A stretch of 28,117 bases of DNA from an uncultured Mycoplasmatota bacterium (GTDB lineage: Bacteria > Bacillota_I > Bacilli_A > RF39 > UBA660), in assembly GCA_946528555.1 (NCBI GenBank), contig CAMMYS010000014.1, forward strand, positions 1 to 28,117, read 5' to 3'. Made by a program: the position numbers and the translations under genes. The notes below the pieces were generated by a model. It did not search any database. It saw only the letters and a program-made list of their open reading frames with translations, and was not told the DNA's origin. The stretch's first letter is position 1; each line of letters opens with the position of its first letter. This document shows positions 15,642 through 24,246 of the stretch, one piece after another.

Positions 15642-16001
15642 ATGAAAAAGGGATTATTAGTAATAATTACAATATTATTTTTATGTTCTTGCTCTAATAA
15701 AGAAGTAAGTAATGTTGTTTCATGCCCTGAGTTTTATAAAAATTCATATAAGATATTATTATATTCAGATGGCAAAGTACTTGATGAAAAAGAAGTATGT
15801 ACATATTGTGAAACAAATGAAACAATAGAATTACCAACTCCAGTAAAAAAGGGATATGTTTTTAATGGATGGTATTATGATGAGTTATTTTTAAATAAAG
15901 TTGATGAATTAAATATTAAACCAAATATTAAAAGAGATAAAAATGGATGTGATTATTCATATAATGATGTTAAATTGCATGCCCTTTGGATTGAAAAATA
16001 G
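15642..16001 (+). CDS. Small lipoprotein with InlB-type B-repeat-like domain
   Basis: This 119-residue protein has a basic start, a hydrophobic stretch and the lipobox LCSC, which would make Cys17 the lipidated first residue. The mature part contains LPTPVKKGYVFNGWYYDELF and ends with VKLHALWIEK; GYxFxGWYxD...LxALW is the InlB B-repeat (Listeria-Bacteroides repeat) pattern of surface proteins. Two further Cys (near 56 and 59) may form a disulfide. The ribosome binding site is weak (AGGT) and the gene starts just after gpmA, so it may depend on that transcript. Function unknown. Confidence 0.75.
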   Translation: MKKGLLVIITILFLCSCSNKEVSNVVSCPEFYKNSYKILLYSDGKVLDEKEVCTYCETNETIELPTPVKKGYVFNGWYYDELFLNKVDELNIKPNIKRDKNGCDYSYNDVKLHALWIEK

Positions 16002-16043
16002 GGTGTAAAATTGCTTAAAAAATATTTAAATAATAATTATTAA

Positions 16044-16052
16044 TGATATAAT
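16044..16052 (+). promoter_or_regulatory. Extended -10 promoter of the Abi_2 gene
   Basis: TGATATAAT 27 bases before the chosen start codon; no convincing -35. Confidence 0.55.
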
Positions 16053-16078
16053 CATTTTATGGTAGAAAGGTGTGGAAA

Positions 16079-17011
16079 ATGGGAGCTAAAGTATTCAGAA
16101 CAATTGATGAACAATTGGATATCCTTAAAAGTAAGGGTTTAACAATTGAAGATTACGATAGAGCTAGTGAAATCATTTTAAGAGAAAATTATTTCTTTTT
16201 GAATGGATATAGGGGACCTTTCTTAGCTGTAGGATCTAAAAGATTTATAGATGGGGCAACATTTGAAGAAATGTATGCTTTATTTACTTTTGATAGATTC
16301 TTTAGAAATATTATATTTAAAAACGTATTAATTGTTGAAAATAACTATAAGTCTATATTTAGTTATGTTTTAAGTAAAAAGTTTGGTTATAAAGAAAAAG
16401 ATTATTTAAATCCAGATAACTTTGATAGAAATAAAGAAAAAGCAAGACAAATAAATGATTTAATTAGAAAAGTTAAAAGACAAATAAGAATAAATGGATA
16501 TCAACATGAGGCAACATCCCATTATATAAACAATTATGGATATATTCCTTTATGGGTAAGTGTAAAAGTGCTTAGTTTTGGTTTAATGGGCGAATTATTT
16601 ACTATATTAAGACAAGAAGAAAAAGATGAGATAGCATCTTATTATAAAAACTTAGATAGTTCTGCATTAGGAGATTATTTATCAATACTATCTAATTATA
16701 GAAATTTATGTGCTCATGAAGATATTTTATATAATCATGTAACACAAAAAGAAATAGATGATACTAAATATCATTTATTACTAAATATTCCACAAGTTGA
16801 TGATAAATATATATTTGGTAAAAGTGATATATTTGCTTTAATTATTATATTAAAACAAATGTTAACTTTTTCAGATTTTAAAATGATGATGAATGAGATA
16901 GATTATGAAATTGATTGGCTAAGTTCTAAATTAAAATCAATTGATGTTCAAAAGATTTTATATAGAATGGGATTCCCTGAAAATTATAAACAAATTTCAT
17001 ATTTAGAATAA
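16079..17011 (+). CDS. Abi_2-family (AbiD/AbiF-like) HEPN protein
   Basis: This 310-residue, mostly helical protein has the order of the Abi_2 family: an N-terminal TIDEQLDILKSKGL, then YFFLNGYRGPFL, FEEMYALFTFDRFFRN, YGYIPLWVSVKVLSFGLMG and SNYRNLCAHEDILYN. The last contains an Rx4H pair, Arg208-His213, the signature of HEPN ribonucleases. Family members abort phage infection by cutting RNA, and recent work links them to non-coding RNA antitoxins and to Cas13. Only about 70 bases lie upstream, so no large RNA partner is evident. A GTG at 16070 overlaps the AAAGGTG site; the ATG at 16079 fits. HtrA starts four bases downstream. Base composition does not differ from neighbours. Confidence 0.85.
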   Translation: MGAKVFRTIDEQLDILKSKGLTIEDYDRASEIILRENYFFLNGYRGPFLAVGSKRFIDGATFEEMYALFTFDRFFRNIIFKNVLIVENNYKSIFSYVLSKKFGYKEKDYLNPDNFDRNKEKARQINDLIRKVKRQIRINGYQHEATSHYINNYGYIPLWVSVKVLSFGLMGELFTILRQEEKDEIASYYKNLDSSALGDYLSILSNYRNLCAHEDILYNHVTQKEIDDTKYHLLLNIPQVDDKYIFGKSDIFALIIILKQMLTFSDFKMMMNEIDYEIDWLSSKLKSIDVQKILYRMGFPENYKQISYLE

Positions 17012-17015
17012 GATT

Positions 17016-18092
17016 ATGTTTGAAGAAAAGAAAAAAAGAAAATCTAGTAATTTAGTATTAATAGTATGTGCAATCATATTCATTCTTTCAATGGGAGGAT
17101 TGGTATACTATCTTTTTTCAATTGACCAAAATGATGGACAAAGTATAATAAACAGTAATAGTGATGAAAAAACGCTTATTAAAGGTATTGAAAAAGTATA
17201 TGATTCAGTTGTAGTAATAGAGAAAATAGTTGGTGGAAATGTTAAAGGAACAGGATCAGGTTTTATATATGATAGTAACGGTTATATATTAACAAACCAT
17301 CATGTAATAAATGGTGCTGATGAAATTAGAATCATTTTATCTAGTGGAGATACTGTAAAAGGTACTAAAATAGGTAGTGATGAATTTGCTGATATAGGTG
17401 TTCTTAAAATAGATAAATCATATGTTAAAAGTGTAGCTACTTTAGGAAGTAGTGAAAAAATGAAACTTGGACAAACAGTGTTTACTATAGGTTCACCAAT
17501 TGATTCAAGTTATGCTGGTACTGTTACAAAAGGAATACTAAGTGGTAAAGATAGAATGGTTGCTGTTTCCGTTAGTTCAAATTCAAAAGATTGGATTATG
17601 AATGTTATGCAAACAGATGCTGCTATTAACCCAGGTAATAGTGGAGGACCTCTTTGTAATATAAATGGTGAAGTAATTGGAGTTAATTCAATGAAAATTG
17701 TTGAATCTGAAATAGAAGGAATTGGCTTTGCAATACCAATCGAAGATGCTAAAGAATATGCAGATGAAATAATAAGTGGTGTTAAAAGAAAAAGAGCAAC
17801 TCTTGGAATAAGTATGGCTGATTTAGTAAATGCAACATCTTATTATGGAACATATATTGATTATTCTGTTACCTCAGGTGTTTTAGTTGTAAGGGTAACT
17901 CCTGGTGGATCATGTTCAAAAGTAGGAATGCAACCAGGAGATGTTATTACAAAAATAGGTGATATTAAGGTTAATAATGTTGCAGAATTAAGATACTATT
18001 TATATAAACATAGTCCAGGCGAGACAATAAATGTAACGTTCAAGAGAATGAAAAATGAATATACAGTTCAAGTAACATTAGGGGAGAATTAA
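17016..18092 (+). CDS. htrA: HtrA/DegP-type membrane-anchored serine protease
   Basis: This 358-residue S1C protease degrades misfolded exported proteins. One membrane helix (about 12-34) anchors it with the protease outside. The trypsin-like domain has GTGSGFIYDSNGYILTNHHV with His96, FADIGVLKI with Asp126, and NPGNSGGPL with Ser209, so the triad is complete. A C-terminal PDZ domain (about 265-355) includes GVLVVRVTPGGSCSKVGM and GDVITKIGDIKVNNVAELR. No good ribosome binding site precedes the ATG. The start is four bases after the Abi_2 stop, so translation is probably coupled to that gene. Confidence 0.94.
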   Translation: MFEEKKKRKSSNLVLIVCAIIFILSMGGLVYYLFSIDQNDGQSIINSNSDEKTLIKGIEKVYDSVVVIEKIVGGNVKGTGSGFIYDSNGYILTNHHVINGADEIRIILSSGDTVKGTKIGSDEFADIGVLKIDKSYVKSVATLGSSEKMKLGQTVFTIGSPIDSSYAGTVTKGILSGKDRMVAVSVSSNSKDWIMNVMQTDAAINPGNSGGPLCNINGEVIGVNSMKIVESEIEGIGFAIPIEDAKEYADEIISGVKRKRATLGISMADLVNATSYYGTYIDYSVTSGVLVVRVTPGGSCSKVGMQPGDVITKIGDIKVNNVAELRYYLYKHSPGETINVTFKRMKNEYTVQVTLGEN

Positions 18093-18107
18093 TCTCTCCT
18101 TTATTTT
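18081..18107 (+). terminator. Weak terminator after htrA
   Basis: GGGGAGA pairs with TCTCTCC (7 bp, one G-U) around ATTAA, followed by TTTATTTT. It overlaps the stop codon. Confidence 0.5.
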
Positions 18108-18108
18108 G

Positions 18109-18137
18109 TTGAAAAAAAGTCAATAATAACTTATAAT
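18109..18137 (+). promoter_or_regulatory. Promoter of the P-type ATPase gene
   Basis: TTGAAA (18109-18114), a 17-base spacer and TATAAT (18132-18137), ending 17 bases before the start codon. Confidence 0.65.
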
Positions 18138-18154
18138 TAAATAGAGGATATAGT

Positions 18155-20797
18155 ATGAAAAAGGGTAATAAAAATGTAATAACAGATGGTTTATTAAAAA
18201 AATATAAAACATCTTTAAACGGTCTAAATAAAAAAGAAGTTAAAGAAAGATTGGATAAGTTTGGTTTAAATGAACTACCAAAAGAGGAACAAAAGAGTGT
18301 TGCTCAATTATTTTTTGGTTCATTAAAAGATCCAATTATTTATGTACTTATAGCTTCAGCTATATTATCTTTTATTGTAGGAGAAGTAACAGATGCTTTA
18401 GTAATCATTTTTATTATATGTGTTGATGCTATTGTATCTACTGTTCAAGAATATAGAGCAGCTAAAAATAGTGAAGCTTTAAAAGAACTTATTAAGTTTA
18501 AAGTAAAAGTAATAAGAGAAAATAGACAAGTTGAAGTAGATTCTTCTAATATAGTGCCTGGAGACATTTTAATAGTAGAATCAGGTACTAAAGTATCAGC
18601 AGATGCTAGAATTATAAAAAGCAATAATCTTACTGTAGATGAATCAGTTTTAACTGGTGAAAGTATAGCAGTTGTAAAAACACATCATTTAATTGATGAA
18701 AGTGAAGAAAGTATTAAATCAAATACTATATTTGCAGGAACATCTATTATTACAGGTAGAGCAATAGCAGTAGTAACAGAAACAGGCATTAATACTGAAG
18801 TAGGTAAAATAGCTCATAAAGTTACAACTACTGAAGAGAGTAAACCACCTCTTGTTCTAAGAATGGAAAGATTTTCTAAACAAATAACAGCAATTATATT
18901 GGTTATAGCTGTAATAATAGCGTTTATTTTATATCAAAAAGGAACAAATTTATTTGATATATTTACTTGTGTAGTAGCTTTATCAATATCAGCTATGCCT
19001 GAAGGATTACCACTTGCTCTTACAATGGCTCTTACAATCGCTGCTAATAAAATGGCAAAAAGAAATGTAATAGTTAAGAAATTAAACTCTGTAGAAAGTT
19101 TAGGTAGTTGTACAGTAATAGCTAGTGATAAAACAGGAACACTAACAGTTAATGAACAAACTGCTAAAAAAATACTACTTCCTAATGGAGAAGAGTTTGA
19201 TATTGAAGGAACTGGATATAATGATAATGGTAATATTATTCCAATAAATAATTCTAATGTTGAAAATGCTAAATATATTTCTATATTAGGAAATATTAAT
19301 AATGAAGCTATGTTAGAAAAAACAAAACATAAATGGAATAGTTTTGGAGATTCAATAGATATAGCCTTCATAGCATTATCTATGAAACTTGGTGTTAATG
19401 AGGTTCAATATAAAAAGATATATGAAATACCATATGAATCAGAAAAAAAATATAGTGCATATTTCTATACAAAAGATGATAAAAAATACTGTACTGCTAA
19501 AGGATCTTTAGAAGTTTTATTAGATTTTTGTTCATCTGCATATGTTAATGGCAAAAAGATTAAATTAGATAAAGAAAAAATATTAAAACAAAATGAAGAA
19601 TTAGCAGCTAATGGTTATAGAGTAATAGCTCTTTGTGATGGAGAAATACCAAATAAAGAAAGATATAGTGAAAGGGATATTACTAAGTTAAACTTTATAG
19701 GTTTAGTAGGATTTATTGATCCAATTAGAAAAGAAGCATTACAAGCTGTTAGAGAGTGTAAAACAGCTAATATTAAAGTATTAATGATAACTGGTGATCA
19801 TGCACTAACAGCATATACTATTGCTAAGGATTTAGATATTGTTAGTAGTAAAAAAGAAGTAATTACTGGAAAAGAATTAGAAAGCGTTTCTGGCAATAAA
19901 AAGAAATTTGATGAATTAATTAAAGATAAAAAAGTATTTGCAAGAGTAACCCCTTTACAAAAATTAGAAATTGTTGAATCACTACAAAGACAAGGCGAAT
20001 TTGTTGCTGTAACAGGTGATGGTGTAAATGATGCTCCTGCATTAAAGGCTGCTAATATTGGTGTAGCAATGGGTAGTGGTACTGATGTTGCTAAAGAAAC
20101 TGCTAAAATGATTATTATTGATGATAATTTTGCATCAATAGTAGCAGGTATTGAAGAAGGAAGAAATGCTTATTCAAATATTAGAAAAATTAGCATAATG
20201 TTACTTTCATGTGGTTTTGCAGAAGTATTATTCTTTATATTAGCAATAGCATTTGATTTAGAAATGCCACTTGTTGCAATACAATTATTATGGTTAAATT
20301 TAGTTACTGATGGATTACAAGATATGGCACTTTCATTTGAAAGAGAAACAGAAACTATAATGAAAGATAAACCAAGAGATCCAAAAGAAAGTTTATTTGA
20401 AAAAGAATTATCAAAACAAATATTATTAGGTGGATTTTATATAGGAGTACTTGTATTCTTTGTATGGTTTATCTTAATAAAGAAACTAGGATTAGAAGTA
20501 TCTCATGCAAGAGGATATATTCTTGCATTGATGGTATTTATTCAAAATATTCATGTTCTAAATTGTAGAAGTGAAAAGAAGAGTATATTTAATAATGGAT
20601 TTAGAAAGAACCCATTTGTATTATTTGCAATAGCTTCTTCAATTTTATTACAAGTAATTGTTATGGAAGTTCCATTCCTATCAACACAATTAAAAACATT
20701 TAGCTTAAGTTTTATAGAAATGATATTCTTATTATTTATAGCAATGTCAATTATACCTGTAATTGAGGTTTATAAACATTTAAAAGCAAAAAAATAG
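18155..20797 (+). CDS. P-type cation ATPase, Ca2+-type (P2)
   Basis: This 880-residue membrane pump is of the P2 type (SERCA/PMCA-like). The N-terminal cation ATPase domain (LNGLNKKEVKERLDKFGLNE) is followed by two helices. The actuator domain has DESVLTGES. Helix M4 has SAMPEGLPLAL, the calcium-site pattern. The phosphorylation motif is DKTGTLT with Asp325. KGSLEVLL lies in the nucleotide domain, and MITGDHALTA and VTGDGVNDAPALKAANIGVAMG in the P domain. M6 has WLNLVTDGLQDMALSFE, in which the Asn and Asp match Ca2+ ligands. Four more C-terminal helices complete the protein. Ca2+ export is the best inference; Mn2+ or another cation is possible. The next promoter overlaps its stop codon. Confidence 0.93.
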   Translation: MKKGNKNVITDGLLKKYKTSLNGLNKKEVKERLDKFGLNELPKEEQKSVAQLFFGSLKDPIIYVLIASAILSFIVGEVTDALVIIFIICVDAIVSTVQEYRAAKNSEALKELIKFKVKVIRENRQVEVDSSNIVPGDILIVESGTKVSADARIIKSNNLTVDESVLTGESIAVVKTHHLIDESEESIKSNTIFAGTSIITGRAIAVVTETGINTEVGKIAHKVTTTEESKPPLVLRMERFSKQITAIILVIAVIIAFILYQKGTNLFDIFTCVVALSISAMPEGLPLALTMALTIAANKMAKRNVIVKKLNSVESLGSCTVIASDKTGTLTVNEQTAKKILLPNGEEFDIEGTGYNDNGNIIPINNSNVENAKYISILGNINNEAMLEKTKHKWNSFGDSIDIAFIALSMKLGVNEVQYKKIYEIPYESEKKYSAYFYTKDDKKYCTAKGSLEVLLDFCSSAYVNGKKIKLDKEKILKQNEELAANGYRVIALCDGEIPNKERYSERDITKLNFIGLVGFIDPIRKEALQAVRECKTANIKVLMITGDHALTAYTIAKDLDIVSSKKEVITGKELESVSGNKKKFDELIKDKKVFARVTPLQKLEIVESLQRQGEFVAVTGDGVNDAPALKAANIGVAMGSGTDVAKETAKMIIIDDNFASIVAGIEEGRNAYSNIRKISIMLLSCGFAEVLFFILAIAFDLEMPLVAIQLLWLNLVTDGLQDMALSFERETETIMKDKPRDPKESLFEKELSKQILLGGFYIGVLVFFVWFILIKKLGLEVSHARGYILALMVFIQNIHVLNCRSEKKSIFNNGFRKNPFVLFAIASSILLQVIVMEVPFLSTQLKTFSLSFIEMIFLLFIAMSIIPVIEVYKHLKAKK

Positions 20798-20806
20798 TGA
20801 TATAAT
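20798..20806 (+). promoter_or_regulatory. Extended -10 promoter of the pseudo-mutase operon
   Basis: TGATATAAT begins directly after the ATPase stop codon, followed by GGAGGG and the ATG at 20826; the leader would be about 13 bases. Confidence 0.55.
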
Positions 20807-20825
20807 TATATATGGAGGGTAATCT

Positions 20826-22274
20826 ATGAAAAAAAATATATTAATGCTTATTAATGGATTTGGTATAGAAAAAAGTAATTCATATTCAGTATATTCGGGT
20901 GAATTGATGCCTAATTTAGAAGCATTAAGAACTTCTAGAATGTTTGCATCTATTTCAAATGAATACTTAGACTATAAGGGAGCTTATAGAAACTTTAGTA
21001 TGGGTATAGATGATGCTTTAACATATAATCTTATAGAGAATAATATTTTTAAAGTAGAGTATCCTGAAAATCCATTATTAAAATATATTGTTCAAGAAAT
21101 GAACAAAGATGAAAAAATTAAATTGCATGTATTTTGTTATTGGGATTCACCAAGAACTTCTGAACAAATAGCAACTTATATTAAAGAAATACAAAGTAAA
21201 ATTAAGAATAAAATATATATTCATGTTATTCTATGTCAAGAATCACTAGATGACTATAAATATATTGAAAGAAGTTTTACAACTTTAAATTACGAATTAG
21301 GTACTAATGTTAAAGTAGGTATTGTTACTGGTGAAAAAAATATGGAAGATTTGTTACCATTTAAAGATGTAATGAAATCATTTATTACAGAATATGGTGA
21401 AAAATGGAAAGATATTGGTAAGAAAATAGAAGTTCAAGTACAATCTAAACTTCCACCAAATAAAACAAGAACATTTGCTGTATCATATGGTTATGGTATA
21501 ACTGAAGGAGATAAAATATTATTCTTTAATTATTCAAATGTTGATGTTAATAAAATTAAAAAAGAATTAATAGAACAAAAATATAGAAAATTTAATGAAT
21601 CAACAATACAATATTTTTCATTATTTCCAGTTAAAAGCGATGTATTAGTTCCATATATGTATAACTATGCAGTAGCATCTTCATATATGTTAAAATCTTT
21701 AAAAGAGATTAATGCAAAATGTGTTGTATTTGATTTAAAAGATAGATGTCCATTTATTAACTATTATTTAACAGGATTAAATAATACTATAGATCCTGAT
21801 TTAAAATATATGCCTACTGATGATGGATTTATATATGATAAGGAATTAATTATTACAAATTTAGAGGCTCAAAAAGATAAAGATTTAATTATATTAAATT
21901 ATGATATAAGTGATTCTAAAAACGTAGAAGAATTAAAAAATAAATTAAAGAAAATAGATGAAATAGTCGGTGTAGTAGGTAATTATTGTACTCAAAACAA
22001 ATATGGTCTAGTAATATCATCTTTATATGGTTTACAAAGAGATATGTATAATGAAAAACATGAACTATGTTCTATAAACTTTTCTGGAAAAGTTCCTGTT
22101 ATCTTAGTAGATGATAGTATAGTATCAACTAATTATAGTTTAGAACCAGGAAAGTTACATGACTTATGTGATATGATTTTACATAATATTAGTTCAAATC
22201 ATAAAGATTCTGGATTATTAAAGAAAAAATCAGCTTTATTATCATTCTTATACAAGAAACCTAAAAAGGAATAG
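20826..22274 (+). CDS. Catalytically degenerate relative of cofactor-independent phosphoglycerate mutase
   Basis: This 482-residue protein shows the iPGM/alkaline phosphatase-superfamily layout from end to end but lacks the catalytic residues. MLINGFGI (7-14) stands where iPGM has LDGWG, so the metal ligand Asp is Asn10. No GNSEVGH with the catalytic Ser is found. The phosphotransferase-linked domain KLHVFCYWDSPRTSEQIATY replaces SDGGVHSH, and HVILCQESLDDY replaces HxFxDGRD. Near the end LVISSLYGLQRDM replaces ADHGNAE; VPVILVDDS with PGKLHDLCDMILHNI follows as in iPGM. GGAGGG precedes the ATG, the frame is intact, and three genes follow closely. A structural or ligand-binding role is inferred; a normal iPGM activity is very unlikely. 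Confidence 0.75.
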   Translation: MKKNILMLINGFGIEKSNSYSVYSGELMPNLEALRTSRMFASISNEYLDYKGAYRNFSMGIDDALTYNLIENNIFKVEYPENPLLKYIVQEMNKDEKIKLHVFCYWDSPRTSEQIATYIKEIQSKIKNKIYIHVILCQESLDDYKYIERSFTTLNYELGTNVKVGIVTGEKNMEDLLPFKDVMKSFITEYGEKWKDIGKKIEVQVQSKLPPNKTRTFAVSYGYGITEGDKILFFNYSNVDVNKIKKELIEQKYRKFNESTIQYFSLFPVKSDVLVPYMYNYAVASSYMLKSLKEINAKCVVFDLKDRCPFINYYLTGLNNTIDPDLKYMPTDDGFIYDKELIITNLEAQKDKDLIILNYDISDSKNVEELKNKLKKIDEIVGVVGNYCTQNKYGLVISSLYGLQRDMYNEKHELCSINFSGKVPVILVDDSIVSTNYSLEPGKLHDLCDMILHNISSNHKDSGLLKKKSALLSFLYKKPKKE

Positions 22275-22277
22275 AAT

Positions 22278-22862
22278 ATGAAAAAACCAACATTTAAAAG
22301 ATTATTTGCATATATTATAGATGTAATTATTGTTAGTATAATTGCCGCTATATTTATAGATATTCCAGTGTTAAATCCATATGTTGAAAAGTATGTTGAA
22401 TTAAGTGAGAACATACTAGGTATTTATGCTGGAACGAGTTCTATTGAGAATGTTGATTTAATAAAATTACAATATGAGTTTATCTATTATAGTTTTTATT
22501 CATCATTAATAATATTAATAGTAAAAGTATTATATTTTATAATATTTCAATATTTCAATAAAGGACAAACAATTGGAAAAGCTTTACTTAAAATTAGACT
22601 TGTTTCAGAAAGAGGAAAATTAAAATTCCATCAGGTATTATTAACAAGTTTAATAGTATGTAATATTTTAACATCAGCAGTTAATTTATTTGTATTAAGA
22701 AATTTAAAAATGGATACATATTTAACTGTATCTAATGTAATTAGTTATATAGAAATAATAATAGCTGTTACTGTTGTTATAATGATAAATATGAGAAAAG
22801 ATGGAAAAGGGTTACATGATCTTTTAACAAAAACTAAAGTAGTATACGTAGAAAAGGAATGA
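22278..22862 (+). CDS. RDD family membrane protein
   Basis: This 194-residue protein has three or four membrane helices. It starts with FKRLFAYIIDVIIV, in which Arg8 and Asp15 match the conserved residues of the RDD family. GQTIGKALLKIRLVSERGKL and the closing GLHDLLTKTKVVYVEKE are also family features. The role of RDD proteins is largely unknown; some affect ion transport. It starts three bases after the pseudo-mutase stop, with AAAAGGAA inside that gene. It ends with TGA, which shows that UGA is a stop here. Confidence 0.85.
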   Translation: MKKPTFKRLFAYIIDVIIVSIIAAIFIDIPVLNPYVEKYVELSENILGIYAGTSSIENVDLIKLQYEFIYYSFYSSLIILIVKVLYFIIFQYFNKGQTIGKALLKIRLVSERGKLKFHQVLLTSLIVCNILTSAVNLFVLRNLKMDTYLTVSNVISYIEIIIAVTVVIMINMRKDGKGLHDLLTKTKVVYVEKE

Positions 22863-22866
22863 TGTT

Positions 22867-23313
22867 ATGAAAATAGGTATTGGTAATGATCATCATGGCA
22901 TAGTGTTAAAAAATAAAATTATAAAGTATTTAGAGAGCAAGAATATTAAATGTGTAAACTATGGATGCGATAGTGATGAAAATAAAGAAAACATAGATTA
23001 CATAGATTATGCTTTAAAAGTATGTAATGGTGTTAATAAAAAAGAAGTAGATTTAGGTATATTAATATGTGGTACTGGCCTTGGTATGAGTATTGTTGCT
23101 AATAAAGTAAAAGGAATTAGAGCAGCAAAAATAAATACTCCAAAAGAAGCAGCGCTAGCTAAAGAACATAATATGGCAAATATTATTACATTAGCAGAGT
23201 ATACTAAGAATTATAAAGATATTGTTGATAAATTTATTAATACTGAAAATTCTAAAGAAGAAAGACATATAAGAAGGGTAAATAAGATAAAGGAGATTGA
23301 AAATGAAAAATAA
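22867..23313 (+). CDS. rpiB: Ribose 5-phosphate isomerase B / RpiB-LacAB family
   Basis: This pentose phosphate enzyme interconverts ribose 5-phosphate and ribulose 5-phosphate. The 148-residue protein opens with MKIGIGNDHHGIVLK, with the substrate-binding Asp8-His9, and has GILICGTGLGMSIVANK, with the catalytic Cys68. KGIRAAKINTPKEAALAKEHNMANI follows, as in family members. RpiB and the galactose 6-phosphate isomerase subunits LacA/LacB are alike; the single copy without lac genes favours RpiB. It follows the RDD gene after four bases, and its last 11 bases overlap the next gene. Confidence 0.9.
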   Translation: MKIGIGNDHHGIVLKNKIIKYLESKNIKCVNYGCDSDENKENIDYIDYALKVCNGVNKKEVDLGILICGTGLGMSIVANKVKGIRAAKINTPKEAALAKEHNMANIITLAEYTKNYKDIVDKFINTENSKEERHIRRVNKIKEIENEK

Positions 23314-23587
23314 TTCTTTATTGAAAGTTGCCTCAATCATAGGTTTATTTGTTGGTATATTAGAAACTATATCAATTATTGGAGCAATCGTAGGTATACC
23401 AACAATTGTAATTTCTTGGTATATTAGAAAAGTAAGCTTAATGAAAGATAGTGAAATAGAAAAGAATAAGGAAAAATTATTTTATGTTTCAATTATATAT
23501 GCAATTATTTCACCAATTAGTGGAATTCTAGCATTATTGTTTTACATTGGACTAGAAAGAGAGAATGAAAAAAAATTAAAAAAATAA
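23303..23587 (+). CDS. Small hydrophobic membrane protein of unknown function
   Basis: This 94-residue protein has two main hydrophobic stretches (about 7-40, probably two helices, and 60-82) separated by a charged segment, and a Lys/Glu-rich C-terminus. It is not recognised beyond resembling small DUF4064-like membrane proteins. A TTG at 23297 is in frame, but AAGGAG at 23290-23295 is seven bases from the ATG at 23303, which is chosen. It overlaps rpiB by 11 bases and is the last gene of that operon, ending at a strong terminator. Confidence 0.7.
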   Translation: MKNNSLLKVASIIGLFVGILETISIIGAIVGIPTIVISWYIRKVSLMKDSEIEKNKEKLFYVSIIYAIISPISGILALLFYIGLERENEKKLKK

Positions 23588-23618
23588 CACACAAAATTGT
23601 ATTTGTGTGTTGTTTTTT
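23586..23618 (+). terminator. Terminator of the pseudo-mutase/RDD/rpiB operon
   Basis: AACACACAAA (23586-23595) pairs with TTTGTGTGTT (23602-23611) around ATTGTA, followed by GTTTTTTT. Confidence 0.85.
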
Positions 23619-23714
23619 TATAAAAATGTTGAAATGTAAATGAAATGTTTAATTTAGACTCAATTTATAGATAAAAAGTATATTATATGATAATATTTAG
23701 TTAGGAGGGATGAT

Positions 23715-24245
23715 ATGAAATATAATATCCGAGGAAACAAGATAGAGGTGACTGAAGCTATCAATGATTACATTACATCTAAGGTTTCTAAATTAGAAAA
23801 ATATTTAGATGATAATGATGAGGTTGAAGCAAAAGCACTTATATCAGCAAGAGGAAAGGATCAAAAAGTAGAGGTTACTATTTGGAGTGGTAAGTATAAT
23901 ATTAGGGCAGAAGAAGTAAATCCTGATTTATATGCAGCTATTGATTTAGTAGTAGATAAACTTGAACGTCAATTTAAAAAATATAGAGGAAAATTGACTA
24001 ACAAGAGATCTAATAATAAAGAAGAAATTCCATCAATCGAAATAGAAGAATATTTTGAAGATGAAGAACAAACAGTAGTTAGACGTAAAGAAGTATACTT
24101 AAAGCCAATTGATGAAGAAGAAGCAATCACACAGATGGAACTATTAGGTCATTCATTCTTTGTGTTTAAAAATGTTGATACAAATAAAATAAATGTAGTT
24201 TATAAGAGAAATGATGGAGACTACGGAATAATAGAGGCAAATTAA
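23715..24245 (+). CDS. hpf: Long-form ribosome hibernation promoting factor
   Basis: Long HPF (RaiA/YvyD type) binds idle 70S ribosomes and dimerises them into 100S particles in slow growth. The 176-residue protein has the N-terminal ribosome-binding domain (MKYNIRGNKIEVTEAINDYI, later YAAIDLVVDKLERQFKKYRGK), an acidic linker (about 100-120), and the C-terminal dimerisation domain (VVRRKEVYLKPIDEEEAITQMELLGHSFFVF, with NVVYKRNDGDYGII). AGGAGGGATGAT precedes the ATG. A coiled-coil protein gene starts one base after its stop. Confidence 0.95.
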   Translation: MKYNIRGNKIEVTEAINDYITSKVSKLEKYLDDNDEVEAKALISARGKDQKVEVTIWSGKYNIRAEEVNPDLYAAIDLVVDKLERQFKKYRGKLTNKRSNNKEEIPSIEIEEYFEDEEQTVVRRKEVYLKPIDEEEAITQMELLGHSFFVFKNVDTNKINVVYKRNDGDYGIIEAN

Positions 24246-24246
24246 T

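Noticed and set aside
22860..22862. UGA read as Trp, as in many Mollicutes
   Set aside because: UGA ends the RDD gene just before the rpiB start, and Trp positions in conserved motifs use TGG.
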